Below the pieces are notes generated by a model. The model saw nothing but the letters and a program-made list of their open reading frames with translations, was not told the DNA's origin and did not search any database. Shown piece after piece: positions 21,947 to 32,556 of a stretch of 64,000 nt of DNA. Source of the stretch: Siphonodentalium dalli (Eukaryota; Mollusca; Scaphopoda; Gadilida; Siphonodentaliidae). Made by a program: the position numbers and the translations under genes. The stretch covers positions 90,499,980-90,563,979 of the forward strand of contig CP136063.1 of assembly GCA_032622095.1 (NCBI GenBank). The letters are read 5' to 3'. Numbering within the stretch: the stretch's first letter is position 1; each line of letters opens with the position of its first letter.

Positions 21947-22749
21947 GTTATACCCCCCGCAACGAAGTTAGGGGGGGTATACTGGAGTCAGCTTGTCCGT
22001 CCGTCCGTCTGTCGTCCGTCCGTCATCCGTCCGTCGTCCGTCCGTCCGTGGACACAAATTTGTCCGGAGTTTTTCTCAGTCGTTTTTTGATCAATTTCCA
22101 TGAAACTTGGCACAGGCATCAACCACCATGGGAACCTGTGCACCTGCGATTATGACGTCTGTCGGACTATTTATGTTGGAGTTATTCCCCCTTTTTCGAC
22201 TTAGAAATTTTTTGCAACATGTATAATTTTGTCCGAGCTTTTATTCCTACATTTCTAAGTCAATTTGTTTTTAACTTGGCACATACATTTAGTACCATGG
22301 GAACCTGTGCACCTGCGATTATGACGTCTGTCCGGCATGTTTTGGTGGAGTTATTCCCCTTTTTTTTACTTAGACATTTTTTTGCAACATGCCTAATTTT
22401 GTCCGAGCTTTTATTTCTACATTTTTAGGTCAATGTTTTTTAATCTTGGCACTGATATTTAGCACCATGAGAACCTGTGCACCTGCGATTATGATGTCTG
22501 TCCGACTTTTTTTGTGGAGTTATTCCCCTTTTTCGACTTAGAACATTTTTGCAAAATGCATAATTTTGTCCGAGCTTTTTTTCCTACATTTTTCGGTCAA
22601 TAGGTTTAAGATTAGGGTTATGGTTGTACACCTGTAATGGGAACTGTTATTTTATTATTTTAACTAAATGTTTACTGACATGTGAAACATCTTAGTATTT
22701 TTAAAACAGGGGGGTATCCGTAGTCCCATTGGGACAGTCACACCTCTAG
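21947..22749 (+). mobile_element. Rolling-circle-like element HC, near-complete
   Basis: About 800 bp. It begins with a hairpin TATACCCCCC-GCAACGAAGTTA-GGGGGGGTATA, then a (CCGT)n-rich tract (21988-22050). About three diverged ~180-bp tandem units follow, each with 'gaacctgtgcacctgcgatt' and 'ttcgacttaga'. It ends with the stem GTCCCATTGGGAC and 'agtcacacctCTAG|T'. The 3' layout is Helitron-like; the 5' end lacks the canonical TC, so a Helentron-type relative is possible. No protein. Confidence 0.6.
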
Positions 22750-23690
22750 TTTATGTTAGGCGATGAGTCTGTTCTAAAAAAAATGAAAGAAATCCTCTGT
22801 ATCGGGCAGATATACCCTTGTCAGATGTTAATATGGAGGATCCTGAAAAGTCATGTGCTACGGACTGCGTTTTCCTTTATCTCAGGAGAAACCATATTTG
22901 ACTGCACACTGTGACCATTATTTTTGAACAGGCCTGCTGTACATTTCCATATCGCTTGGCAATTGTAACTATATTGAATGGGACAGTCTCAATCATGTTA
23001 TAATATATACATGAGCCATTCTAATATGCAATCCTCTTGACGATTCAAGGTCCCTCAGTTTGAATGAATATATGTATCTCTTAAATAGATTGATATAAAT
23101 ACTTTTAATGCTTTCTTCTATGTATATTTGTTGCTAGATCATTATAGGAATTCCCTGATTTCCATTCCCATATAAATATGACAGTTGAGAAGATATAATT
23201 GTTCAAGTGACTTAATTCGGTCACCATTTGTCGAGATTGTGAAATTGGAATGCCAAAAACTCCTTAGAATGACATGGAGATGGCCTGGGAGATGACTGTA
23301 TATATAACTTTGTTGGATATCGGCGAATTTAACAATCTTATAAATGCTAGTGAATCTCCTCTACCATACATGACCCAAACGACCCCAAATGTGATTTAAT
23401 TCATCATATCATTAGAGAAGAACGTGCATGAATTTGGTAGAATCAGTGTTAAATATATTTGTATCAACTTTGGTGGAACTCCCCTCATGCATGACTTGAA
23501 CCGCGCCACTTTTGTCACATTTAAACCACGCCTATTAGACTCATGCATGCATTATATAATGGAGTTGATTATATATAAGTTTGGTGGTAATCGGCAACTA
23601 AACAAATTCTTATCATAGTTTAAATCATGTAATAAATGGCAAATCAATTGAACTTTGCCTCAACATAACTAGAGTTCTGAGTTTTTATAT
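22750..23690. other. About 0.9 kb with nothing assigned
   Basis: A 64-codon frame (23424-23618) has no family likeness. No repeat partner was seen. Confidence 0.3.
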
Positions 23691-23725
23691 TGTATGTTTC
23701 TTATATTGTCGGTGTCAGAGAGTGG

Positions 23726-24070
23726 GAGCATAGAATTTATGTCTCACAGAGAAGCGGTGAATCTAATTTGTCCAATTGACACATCTAAGAATTGTACCTA
23801 TTATACCACAGGAAATGCTAATGAAGGAAACAGCTCGACCGCATATGGAATATTCACGTTCCGTTTCTATGGTCACATCTACCATGTCCCTCTGGTGGTG
23901 GAAAAGGCTTAATTACATCAGGGAACGGAAGGCAGAATTAATTCAATAAAACGGAATGTGACTTTACATCTTTTGTGAGACTTTAGATGATTTGATCTGT
24001 AATTCCTTGATGCTATATAGAATCGTCAGAACTGTCAATGTCTTTCCATCTGGTTTCTTTACATCTAACA
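23726..24070 (+). other. Exon-like segment X, copy 1
   Basis: An acceptor-like 'cttatattgtcggtgtcag' precedes an open stretch reading ESGSIEFMSHREAVNLICPI, then NCTYYTTGNANEG and FTFRFYGHIYHVPLVVEKA before a stop at 23910-23912. The composition (paired cysteines, sequons NCT and NSS) would suit an extracellular protein. The part from 23818 on is repeated at 25186-25390 with in-frame differences (HIYRVPLVEKA, one codon shorter). That spacing in threes hints at past coding constraint. No family recognised. Confidence 0.35.
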
Positions 24071-24098
24071 GGTTCTAAATCTCAGTCTAAATTGAAGC

Positions 24099-24496
24099 TT
24101 AACCCTTTACCCAACAGAACGGCCCTGTGCCAATGCATTCTCTTATATATGCGAGTCGACCATAGGTCGCCTCGCATATATAAGAGAATGCATTGGCTTA
24201 ACACATAATAAAATGATAAAATTGTCAAAGAATGTAGAAAAAAATTATAAAAATGTTAAAGAATTTTTTTTTAGGCCAATGCATTCTCTTATATATGCGA
24301 GGCGACCTATGGTCGACTCGCATATATAAGAGAATGCATTGGCACAGGGCATAACTGTAACCATCACAATGTGGTCGATGAACCGGTTCCAATGATATGC
24401 ATATTTGTATGGTGTTATTGAGACAGACCGAAGATATTTTAGGCTGTTGAAGCTTTATTTGGCCGTTTTTGGCCGGTTTGTTGGGTAAAGGGTTAA
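24099..24496. mobile_element. MITE M5, full copy with two shared hairpins
   Basis: About 398 bp from TTAACCCTTTACCCAACAG to its complement. It carries two copies, in opposite orientation, of a ~70-bp hairpin whose arms are 'gccaatgcattctcttatat'. TTAA lies at both ends. The second copy is at 60984-61373. Confidence 0.85.
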
Positions 24497-24969
24497 AGCT
24501 GTTTGTTATGTTATGTTATAATGCACCCCCTACCCTTGAAAGAATTCTGTGGCATATATTTGACATTTGACTAATTTGAGGGCTCCGTCTGTCTGCCTGT
24601 ACAAATGATTTATTAGCTGAAAGTTCCTGCCCACAAGGACGCTGGAAGCACCAAAGGGCAAGGGGGGGGGCAAACCAGTCAGGTGGGCACTTTTCGGGTA
24701 CCCACTGGACTCTCCTGGGCCAGGGCAAGGGGGGCAAATGCCCCTGCATGCCCCCCTTCTCGGCATCCCTGTCTGCCCATGCATGAATGGTAATCAAGTT
24801 TACCAATAATTTAGAACCCATTTATTAAGTGATTAAATTAGGTTTGTTCATAATGACAAGATTCAGAAAGATGTCAGGTGGACATGATGTGATTTTTGGC
24901 AGGTTTTAGCCTGTCAAAGTGTCAATAACCATGGAAGCCAGTGAGTTCAAGGCCCCTATGGAAGCTACA
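24497..24969. other. Spacer with a G-rich patch
   Basis: Minus-strand open frames here (24516-24821) are proline/glycine-rich because of G/C runs at 24660-24760. They are not supported as genes. Confidence 0.4.
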
Positions 24970-25150
24970 TGTAATGCCCTAAATAATCGACTCCTTAACC
25001 ACAGAAGAATTATGGGTAATTTTTCAGGATTTAGTCGGAAATATGTCTTGTTGCCATTCATCGGTAAGCTCTCGCTTAGAGCTTTCCGATGAATGGCAAC
25101 AAGCCATATTTCCGACTAAATTCTGAAAAATTACCCATAATTCTGCTGTG
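24970..25150. mobile_element. M1 MITE copy 6, both ends eroded
   Basis: Central hairpin intact. The right end stops at 'ctgctgtg' and the left end has lost CAG. Confidence 0.8.
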
Positions 25151-25185
25151 CATGTACACATAAAATCTTTTTAATGATAGAGGTA

Positions 25186-25390
25186 AATGAAGGAAACAGC
25201 TTGACCACATATGGAATATTCACGCTTCATTTCTATGGTCACATCTACCGTGTCCCTCTGGTGGAAAAGGCTTAATTACATCAGGGAACGGAAGGCAGAA
25301 TTAATTTAATAAAACGGTCTGTGACTTCACATCTTTTCTGAGGCTTTAGAGGATTTGCTCCATAATTCGTTGATGATATCATTAGAACTG
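25186..25390 (+). repeat. Exon-like segment X, copy 2
   Basis: Duplicate of 23818-24060. It starts at 'aatgaaggaaacagc' and runs through 'aattacatcagggaacggaa' into the minisatellite. Confidence 0.65.
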
Positions 25391-25551
25391 CCGAGGTCTT
25401 TCCATGTGGTTTCTTTATAGAATTATCAGAACTGCCGAGGTCTTTCCAGATAGTTTCTTTATAGAATCATCAGAACTGCGAGGTCTTTCCATGTGGTTTC
25501 TTTATATAATCTTCAGAAATGCCGAGGTCTTTCCATGAGGTTTCTTTACAT
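25379..25551. repeat. Minisatellite, ~44 bp unit, 4 copies
   Basis: Unit 'agaactgccgaggtctttcc' followed by '(a/c)t(g/a)tggtttctttatagaat' and 'tatc'. Units start near 25384, 25429, 25472 and 25514. A single diverged unit is present after segment X copy 1 (24028-24062), so the array expanded only in copy 2. Confidence 0.75.
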
Positions 25552-26307
25552 TTGTGGATGGTGGGGAAGATAAACTATTATTTCTTCCCATGGGACCATG
25601 GAGGAGGGAGGAATCGGGGTATATCGTGGATCACAATTAAGTACCGTTGCATATTCACCGATTGTACACTAAACCGAAAAAGTATATACACTTATACTAA
25701 ATGTGATCCAGATTGGTAGCCTCGATCTCAAGATTAGTGTGACCTACCCAAGTTCCAAATGCTAGTTCCGGGGTATTTCCTTCGAGAATTTTTGTTTGTT
25801 TGAAAAATGGGTTCAATTTGGTGCACTTTGTGTGGTTTTGAAAGTCACGCTTCAAGTATACAACATACATGCTGTGTTCAAAAAGGCATCATATTCGGCT
25901 GTATTAAAATATCAAAAAGTCAAATATGAGGATTGGAACTATCATTCCATTGGAAAGTATGCTTGTATAAATTGACAGATTTAATTCCAGTATCACCTTT
26001 ATAGGCTATTTTTCTTCTCATGAAGGCATTGCTAAGGCGACACCAATTTTAAAGTCTGGTTTATGAACATCTGGTCAGAAAAAAAGTAGATGCAGGAGGG
26101 AAAGGAAAAAAATATAAAAGCTTCTAATCGACCAATAAACAGAAAATAGCAAATCGCGTGAAATTTTACATGATTTGTGAAATACATCTTATTTCAGTTT
26201 TCTGACACTTTCTTGTAGCTTATTTTCTTATTATCTCCAATTTTGTTCCAAGTTACAGATAAAAATGCATATAAATACCATAGTGGGAATGGCTGATTCA
26301 CATTTAT
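25552..26307. other. Spacer with nothing assigned
   Basis: No supported open frame or repeat partner. Confidence 0.3.
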
Positions 26308-26769
26308 TTAACCCTTTCAATGCCAGGGGCCGATCTCATCGGCCCTAATTTACGGTCTGTAAAATCGGACCTAAAAAAATAATTTTTTATTTTTTTTTTG
26401 AGATTTTTGGGTTGAATTTTTTGGGTATGCTTAAGCATGCTATAGCACATTTAAAAACAAACTGAATAAAACCTTAGGGGCATGTTATAACTCAAAACTA
26501 TCACCAAGTATTCATAGTAATAATTTTGATGCCCAGGTAAAACGTAAGATTCCCTGGCACTAAACCTACAAAATAAGTCTGTTAAAGATTATAAGAAAAA
26601 AATTCATTAAAATTGTAAAAAATAATAACAAATGATGAAAAATTGTTAGGCCAATGCATTCTCTTATATATGCGAGGCGACCTATGGCGACTCGCATATA
26701 TTAGAGAATGCATTGGCACAGGGTATATGGGTTGATAAAAAAAATCGAACTTGGCACTGAAAGGGTTAA
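26308..26769. mobile_element. MITE M3, long form with TTAA flanks
   Basis: Ends are TTAACCCTTTCAATGCCAGG and CTTGGCACTGAAAGGGTTAA. It contains a 'ggccgatctcatcggcc' palindrome, an undisturbed 'gggtatgcTTAAgcatgcta' segment (the empty site for the insertion at 54668) and one copy of the shared ~70-bp hairpin near 26650. Confidence 0.8.
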
Positions 26770-27082
26770 AGAGTTAGCAATAAAGAGTTAGAATTTCTAC
26801 ATGTTTGAGTTTTTTTTTCAGATTTAAACATGCTATTAATTTCTTTTTTTATTCCAACTTTGTGAAAATAGTTGTAGGCGATGCTCGTAAACAAGACATT
26901 AAAATTGGTGTCACCTAAGTTTGCCAAATGACATTTGTGGGATATTTTTTCAGTCAAAGCATTATTATATTTCCAGTCTGTAATAATTCCAACAATATCA
27001 CTTGGGATAGAGTTCGTTCAAATCACGCATAATGCAAATGCATTCTCAATTTTATTGTTTCTGAATCGACCTGTTTCTACTC

Positions 27083-27326
27083 TTAACCCTTTGAGTGCCA
27101 GGTCGATTTTTGTATCAACCCATATACCCTGTTCCAATGCATTCTCTTATATATGCGAGTCGACCATAGGTCGCCTTGCATATATAAGAGAATGCATTGG
27201 CCTAACCATTTTTTTTATTTTTTTATAATTTTTTACAATTTTAATAATTTATTCTTATATTCTTTAACAGACTTATTTTGTAGGTTTAGGGCCGATGAGA
27301 TCGGCCCCTGGCACTCAAAGGGTTAA
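27083..27326. mobile_element. MITE M3, short form
   Basis: 244 bp, TTAA at both ends. The left end TTAACCCTTTGAGTGCCAGG resembles M2. The shared hairpin starts near 27134, and the right end is 'gagatcggcccctggcac'. Confidence 0.85.
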
Positions 27327-27667
27327 TAAGTATTACGTATCGATATTGAACCAAAATCGTCTCAGATCCAGCTTGAAAAATTTTATCCCGATTTTCGACC
27401 ATGTCGGGGGTTCTTCTATGGACTTTATATGCTGCAGAGGTGGCTTGTGTAGGACAGACAGCCTGTGGGCAGTAGAGAACTACCACCTAATGTAGGGACG
27501 TAATGATTCTCTGAATGTTTCATCAGTTCTAATTATCAGATCGTTTTCCTGTCTGGAGTCAAGTGTCATCTGATAATTCAAAAGTTGATCGCTTATTGGC
27601 AGCAAACTGCCACCGGGAAACACTGATGATGCTGTCACTTCCCGGGTTCATGTCCGACTCACAAACA
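27327..27667. other. Spacer with nothing assigned
   Basis: Overlapping open frames on both strands (27286-27495) have no family likeness. Confidence 0.3.
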
Positions 27668-27692
27668 AAAAAGGCAAAAGGCAGTTGTCATA

Positions 27693-27905
27693 CAGTAATG
27701 CCCTAATTAATCGACTCCCTAACCACAGCAGAATTATGGGTAACTTTTCAGGATTTAGTCAGAAATATGGCTTGTTGCCATTCATCGGAAAGATCTCCCC
27801 GAGAGCTTTTCGATGAATGGCAACAAGCCATATTTCCGACTAAATCATCAAAAGTTACCCATAATTCTGCTGTGGTTAAGGAGTCGATTACTTGGGGCAT
27901 TACTG
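27693..27905. mobile_element. M1 MITE copy 7
   Basis: Full-length, with TA at both ends. The M6 piece on its right matches, inverted, the M6 sequence on the left of the M1 at 35372. Confidence 0.85.
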
Positions 27906-28010
27906 TAGTTCCCCTAGGAAATGTTCAGATAGTAAATTCAACAAAGGTCATTTATGAGACTTATTATCTGTACATTTCGCACTAATTCATAGAAATCACT
28001 TGTGTTATCC
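27906..28010 (-). mobile_element. M6 fragment, inverted
   Basis: Reverse complement of 35262-35369, including 'tacggataacacaagtg' and 'gggaaatgtacagataataa'. Confidence 0.75.
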
Positions 28011-28037
28011 GTAAAAAGGCAAAAGGCAGTTGTCATA

Positions 28038-28248
28038 CAGTAATGCCCTAATTAATCGACTCCCTAACCACAGTAGAATTATGGGTAACTTTTCAGGATT
28101 TAGTCGGAAATATGGCTTGTTGCCATTCATCGGAAAGCTCTACGAGAGCTTTCCGATGAATGGTAACAAGCCATATTTCTGACTAAATCCTGAAAAGTTA
28201 CCCATAATTCTGCTGTGGTTAGGGAGTCGATTAATTAGGGCATTACTG
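28038..28248. mobile_element. M1 MITE copy 8
   Basis: Full-length with TA at both ends; duplicated sister of copy 7. Confidence 0.85.
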
Positions 28249-28294
28249 TAGTGCTAATTTTGTAATTCAAACTTTATAAATATATATTGATTTT

Positions 28295-28395
28295 GTGCCC
28301 ACCGTGGCTCAGTTGGTGCATGGCACCTTAGACCATTGTGAATATTCCGGCGATGATAAAACTGGTTCAATCCTGGTAAATGTGGACTAGTGTTC
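28295..28395 (+). mobile_element. tRNA-derived SINE head
   Basis: Carries an A-box-like TGGCTCAGTTGG (28305-28316) and a B-box-like GGTTCAATCC (28363-28372) about 47 bp later. These are the internal RNA polymerase III promoter elements. It does not fold as a normal tRNA (no matching acceptor stem), so a SINE is the best reading. The tail is undefined. Confidence 0.6.
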
Positions 28396-29189
28396 CTGAC
28401 TTGTACTGTATTTATCAGTAGAAATCAATGGTGTCCGTTCATGCATCCCAGATGGTTTCCATATGATTACTTTAGTTTTAGATATCCAATTATTTTAGAA
28501 TTTTGTGCATGGATTACCCACATGAAAATACAGGTCAAGTTCAATTTTGGGTTCATTCCACTAATTGTAACTGCAGTTTTGACCCTTGTTGACTTAGAAT
28601 TTGTCAATTATTTTGTTTTCCAAATGATAAATTAAGTTATAGTTATCCAATTGTTTAAAAAATAATTTGTTTGGATTTCGGGTGATAAATTTAGCGGTAG
28701 TTAGTTATCAAACTGTTTTCAAATTTGGTATAAAAATTGGCTTTACTGTACTCACATGAAATTTCAGGTCAAATTCAAATGTGGGTTCGATCCACTTCTT
28801 TTTATTTGCGTTATGGTCCTTGTTGACTTAGAATTTCCCGATTATTTTGTTTTGTAGATGATAACTTCATACTTACAATCTACTTAATATTATGGTGTCT
28901 AATCAAATAAAAATTGTTTTTTAACATTAACGACAGTTGGTAGCAAAGTTTGGTTGTTCTCAGAATCAAATTTTTCATTTATATAAAAGCCACCGGTCAA
29001 ATAAAGCCATCTTATTTGGTGGACTGAGATGTGGCCTAGGGACCTTTTATTTTGTATATGAAGTGACGAAGTGATGCAGGTAAACTAACCCTTTCATTAG
29101 TGAATGGATACTTCACAATAAATAAGAGGATGTTGGGCCTTATTATATAGTCACTTTATTTTAAACTCTAGTGGAGGGCTCTGGCATTA
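28396..29189. repeat. Two diverged tandem units of a ~220-bp repeat
   Basis: 'atgaaaatacaggtcaagtt...tgttgacttagaatttg' at about 28520 recurs as 'atgaaatttcaggtcaaatt...tgttgacttagaatttc' at about 28756. A related block occurs at 61525-61590. No gene is supported. Confidence 0.45.
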
Positions 29190-29377
29190 CAGTAATGCCC
29201 TAAACAATTGACTCCTTAACCACAGCAGAATTATGGGTAACTTCAGGATTTAGTCGGAAATATGGCTTGTTGATCGACATTCATCGGAAAGCTCTCACTG
29301 AGCCATATTTCCAACTAAATCCTGAAAAGTTACCCATAATTATGCTGTGGTTAAGGAGTCGATTATTTAGGGCATTA
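29190..29377. mobile_element. M1 MITE copy 9, damaged loop
   Basis: Outer arms present. The central loop lost about 20 bp from the right arm and the right end is mutated (cattaatt for cattactg). Confidence 0.8.
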
Positions 29378-30624
29378 ATTTATGCTAGTATCCCTTTCTT
29401 CCAACATTTGTGGGTCTTGCATACCTAGGGCTTCACAGACTAACAGAATATATTAGTTAATGCTTTGAAGAAGAGAATCCTATCTGCCTGGGAATTATTG
29501 TATAATGTATTGATCTTCTATAAACCCACAGCTTAATTATAGTGAAAAGGGAACTTTTAACCTTTAATTTTCTTTAGCAATACATTTCCATATAGGATTT
29601 AAAGGGAATCATGTAATTTGTGATGGGGCGCAAAATGGTTTGTTTGTTTCTCAGTGGTATTCACGGTTATTAATAGTCCAACTTTCCGTCGACGTAATCC
29701 AGCTAGTGAAATAGGTCGGGATAATAATGGTTTACATTGAATTACGGTTACCTTACTCTTCTATAGTGGACATTATGCTTAGATTCAGTGGCGGGATTTT
29801 TCGTCAATTTTAATCGACTTTATCATACAAATCAATACAAATGCTACAATTATCGAAAAGGGTGATACTAATAGTCATAATGATGTATTATAATCTAACT
29901 ATTCTATTAAATTACGTACATAATATGCATGTAATTAGGCGGAACCACACATGATCTGTTTGTTTATGTCTAGAGAAGACATAAACTTCACGAAGTTCAC
30001 GAGGTCAAATGAGTTTGTATTCTTTTGAAATTATATAAACATTGTGATAAAATATATTTTTCACATTAAATTACTACTTTCAGTTGTCAACTCTTGTGGA
30101 GTTTTCAATGGAATAAACTGGGTTACTTTCACAATTGTGATATTTTATTACTGTCATTTAGATGAGCGGCCTGTGATTTATGCTTAAAGTCTGCTACAGA
30201 AGAGTAAGGCAACTCTACTTCGACTTAAGCCAGTATTATCCTTATCACTAGCTGGTTTACATCATCCCTATCACTGGTTTACATCGAGGGAAATTTGGAC
30301 TGGATTATTCATTGATTAGTCTGTAGACTAAAAGGCACATTATACAAGAATGTGCTGCTTCAAAAAAACACATTGTTTTGGACACACAGTAATTTGCTGT
30401 GAATTGCACACACAACATCAAGTTTGTTATAATAATTTAACAGGTGAATTGAAATTTTCTTAATTATTACAACAAACTTGCTGTTGTGTGTGCAATTTTT
30501 TTTGCAGAGGACATGAACTGATGGGCTGAAATTTTATTGCTTCTGCTGTCAACAGTGTTGATGCTGTCAGAGGCCAAATTGGCCAATGTCCAATTTGTTT
30601 TAGAAGTTGGCCAAAAAAAAGTTC
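29378..30624. other. Spacer; contains one copy of a diverged dispersed repeat
   Basis: 29680-29860 resembles 32220-32560 plus about 33885 ('cagtggcgggat', 'gctactc/aatt'). It offers a plausible uninterrupted form of the sequence into which M1 copy 10 and the tandem array inserted. No gene. Confidence 0.35.
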
Positions 30625-30711
30625 ATGTGGGAGACTCACATGTATAAGAGAATGCACTGGCACAGGGTCTTTAATACTGCACCAGCACAGCTGCCATCAT
30701 GAAAGGGTTAA
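30625..30711. mobile_element. M4 MITE end fragment
   Basis: Half of the M4 hairpin ('aagagaatgcactggcacag') plus the outer end 'catcatgaaagggttaa'. Confidence 0.6.
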
Positions 30712-31032
30712 TGCCTACTGGTTGTGCTGTGGTGCTGTGCTGGGAGTCTGGGTCTGGGTCTGGTTCTGGAGGTTTCGGCCAGCATGAACACTGGCCATCA
30801 AGCTTGTCAATATTTGATAAAATGTCACTATTAGTCCAGTAACCAATGTAATATTTGTTCTGAACTCGATAGGGATTATCAAATCAATTGGGAATTTAAT
30901 AAGAAAAAATACATTTTATCACATTGTTTGCATTCATTCAGTGGAATGCGAACTGGTCTTTTAATAAAGAGAGCAATAGAACGGATCTTCGACATAAACC
31001 AGCATATATAACAATCGTTATGACAAGCTTCT

Positions 31033-31500
31033 TTAAAGATGCATTATCCAAATTATATAACACTCCTAATTTAATAGTTCTTTGGCGGTAAACAATATTT
31101 GATTCGAGTCGAAGAACCCACCCATCAAAGCTCAGAGTGATCAGATTCAGATATCAATTTTTGAAATTTGTTATTTCTCGAAATGTGTAATTATTTTGTG
31201 GCCCAGAAAAGAGTTGCCAAACTGATGGTCTTGGACAAATTTGTGGATGGAGATGAATTACTCTAAAATAAAGTGGTAATACAGCCAAATTTCGTGATAT
31301 ACAAGTGATAATATGGCCATATTTCACTGAACAACATGTTGATAAATAACACATTTTGGGAAATTTTATACAAAGTTGACAGCGGTTAGCATTATTTTGT
31401 TGTAGTTAATCCATTCTGATAACAAAAGCATATTTTGAAGAAATGTTGTTGTTGTATCTTGATGATATGGGGACCATCTGATCGGATTGAGTACTTTTAA
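31033..31500. mobile_element. MITE M9, long form
   Basis: TTAA-flanked. The right end 'atcggattgagtacttttaa' matches other M9 ends; 'cgaagaacccacccatcaaa' matches 36200. About 468 bp. Two open frames across it (31154-31354, 31406-31609) are not convincing. Confidence 0.65.
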
Positions 31501-31860
31501 GTCGAAGGAAATTTGGACTACCATTGAGTATACCATTGGAAATAAAATGGTTGGATTTCAGCAAGTCTCCCATTAAATGTTGCAGATGTATGTCTATGTC
31601 TAGTCTCATAAAACAATTTTATGAAAAAATATCTTCGTTGATTACGATCTGGATGAAAATGGGTAGATAACAAGAATTTATGTTACCAACCTCGGAAATT
31701 CATTGCTGAACTTAATATAATTATTCAGAATGTATATAATCACACAGAACTCATATAGAGTAATAGTAATCACGGCCCTTACACCATAAGTTTATGTACT
31801 TCTCACATTCACGCCCGAGTCCTGTAATCGGTAGTTCTACAAACATCATACAATTATGCC
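31501..31860. other. Spacer with nothing assigned
   Basis: AT-rich, no feature recognised. Confidence 0.3.
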
Positions 31861-32011
31861 TAATGAGTGTCACTATTTAAGCGTTTTTTAACTACTGGTC
31901 CGATTGATAGCCTTGCCTTTTGTGTGAGTTCATTTGGTTCCCTGTATTGATTCTGTGTTTGTTTGTGGTGTAATCTCACTAATTCTTCCCTCTCTCTCCA
32001 GCTCTTTCCAG

Positions 32012-32065
32012 GAGATTACTGGAGGAGTGGTTCATACAGTTCTGGATCAGAGATTCAAAATCAAG
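32012..32065 (+). CDS. Candidate exon E1, first of a duplicated pair
   Basis: 54-bp open segment between a strong pyrimidine tract/acceptor (ctctctctccagctctttccag) and a donor-like CAAG|gtttgtc. Reads as GDYWRSGSYSSGSEIQNQ in the frame that stays open on both sides. A homologous segment at 35090-35142 has the same intronic flanks, so this is a duplicated exon-plus-intron block. Too short to assign a family. The donor (gtttgt) is non-ideal, and it could be a repeat rather than an exon. Confidence 0.4.
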
Positions 32066-32290
32066 GTTTGTCTTTAAAGGCATATTGTTCATTTATTTTA
32101 ATATTTTATACTGATCATTCAGCACTCACTTGGAAGAATGTAGCATTTAAATATTATTGCCTTAAAAATGCAACTGCAGTTGTAACATATGAGAAAACAC
32201 CATGGTACAAATTAATCTAAGTTTCCTTTGACATAAACCAGCCAGTGAAATCAGTTGGGATAATGCTGTTTGACATCAAAGTCCCTTGTA

Positions 32291-32500
32291 CAGTAATGCC
32301 CTAAATAATCAACTCCTTAACCACAGCAGAGTTATGAGTAGCTTTTCAGGATTTAGTCGGAAATATGACTAGTTGCCATTCATCGGAAAGCTCTCAGTGA
32401 GAGCTTTCTGATGAATGGCAACAAGCCATATCGACTAAATCCTGAAAAATTACCCATAATTCTGCTGTGGTTAAGGAGTCGATTATTTAGGACATTGCTG
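32291..32500. mobile_element. M1 MITE copy 10
   Basis: Full-length with TA flanks, 35 bp short of perfect symmetry in the right inner arm. Confidence 0.85.
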
Positions 32501-32556
32501 TATATATTTCTATAGCAGATTGATGCACAGATCCAGTGGCGGGATATTTTGTCAGT

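Larger units (their letters stand above)
27668..28248. repeat. Tandem duplication containing two M1 copies
   Basis: The ~345-bp unit 'aaggcaaaaggcagttgtca' + M1 occurs at 27671 and again at 28015. The spacer between the two M1s is an inverted fragment of M6 (27906-28010). Confidence 0.75.

Noticed and set aside
24516-24821. Pro/Gly-rich open frames
   Set aside because: They are produced by G- and C-rich tracts; no motif or splice context supports them.
28295-28395. A functional tRNA gene
   Set aside because: A and B boxes are present but there is no pairing acceptor stem or normal anticodon arm.
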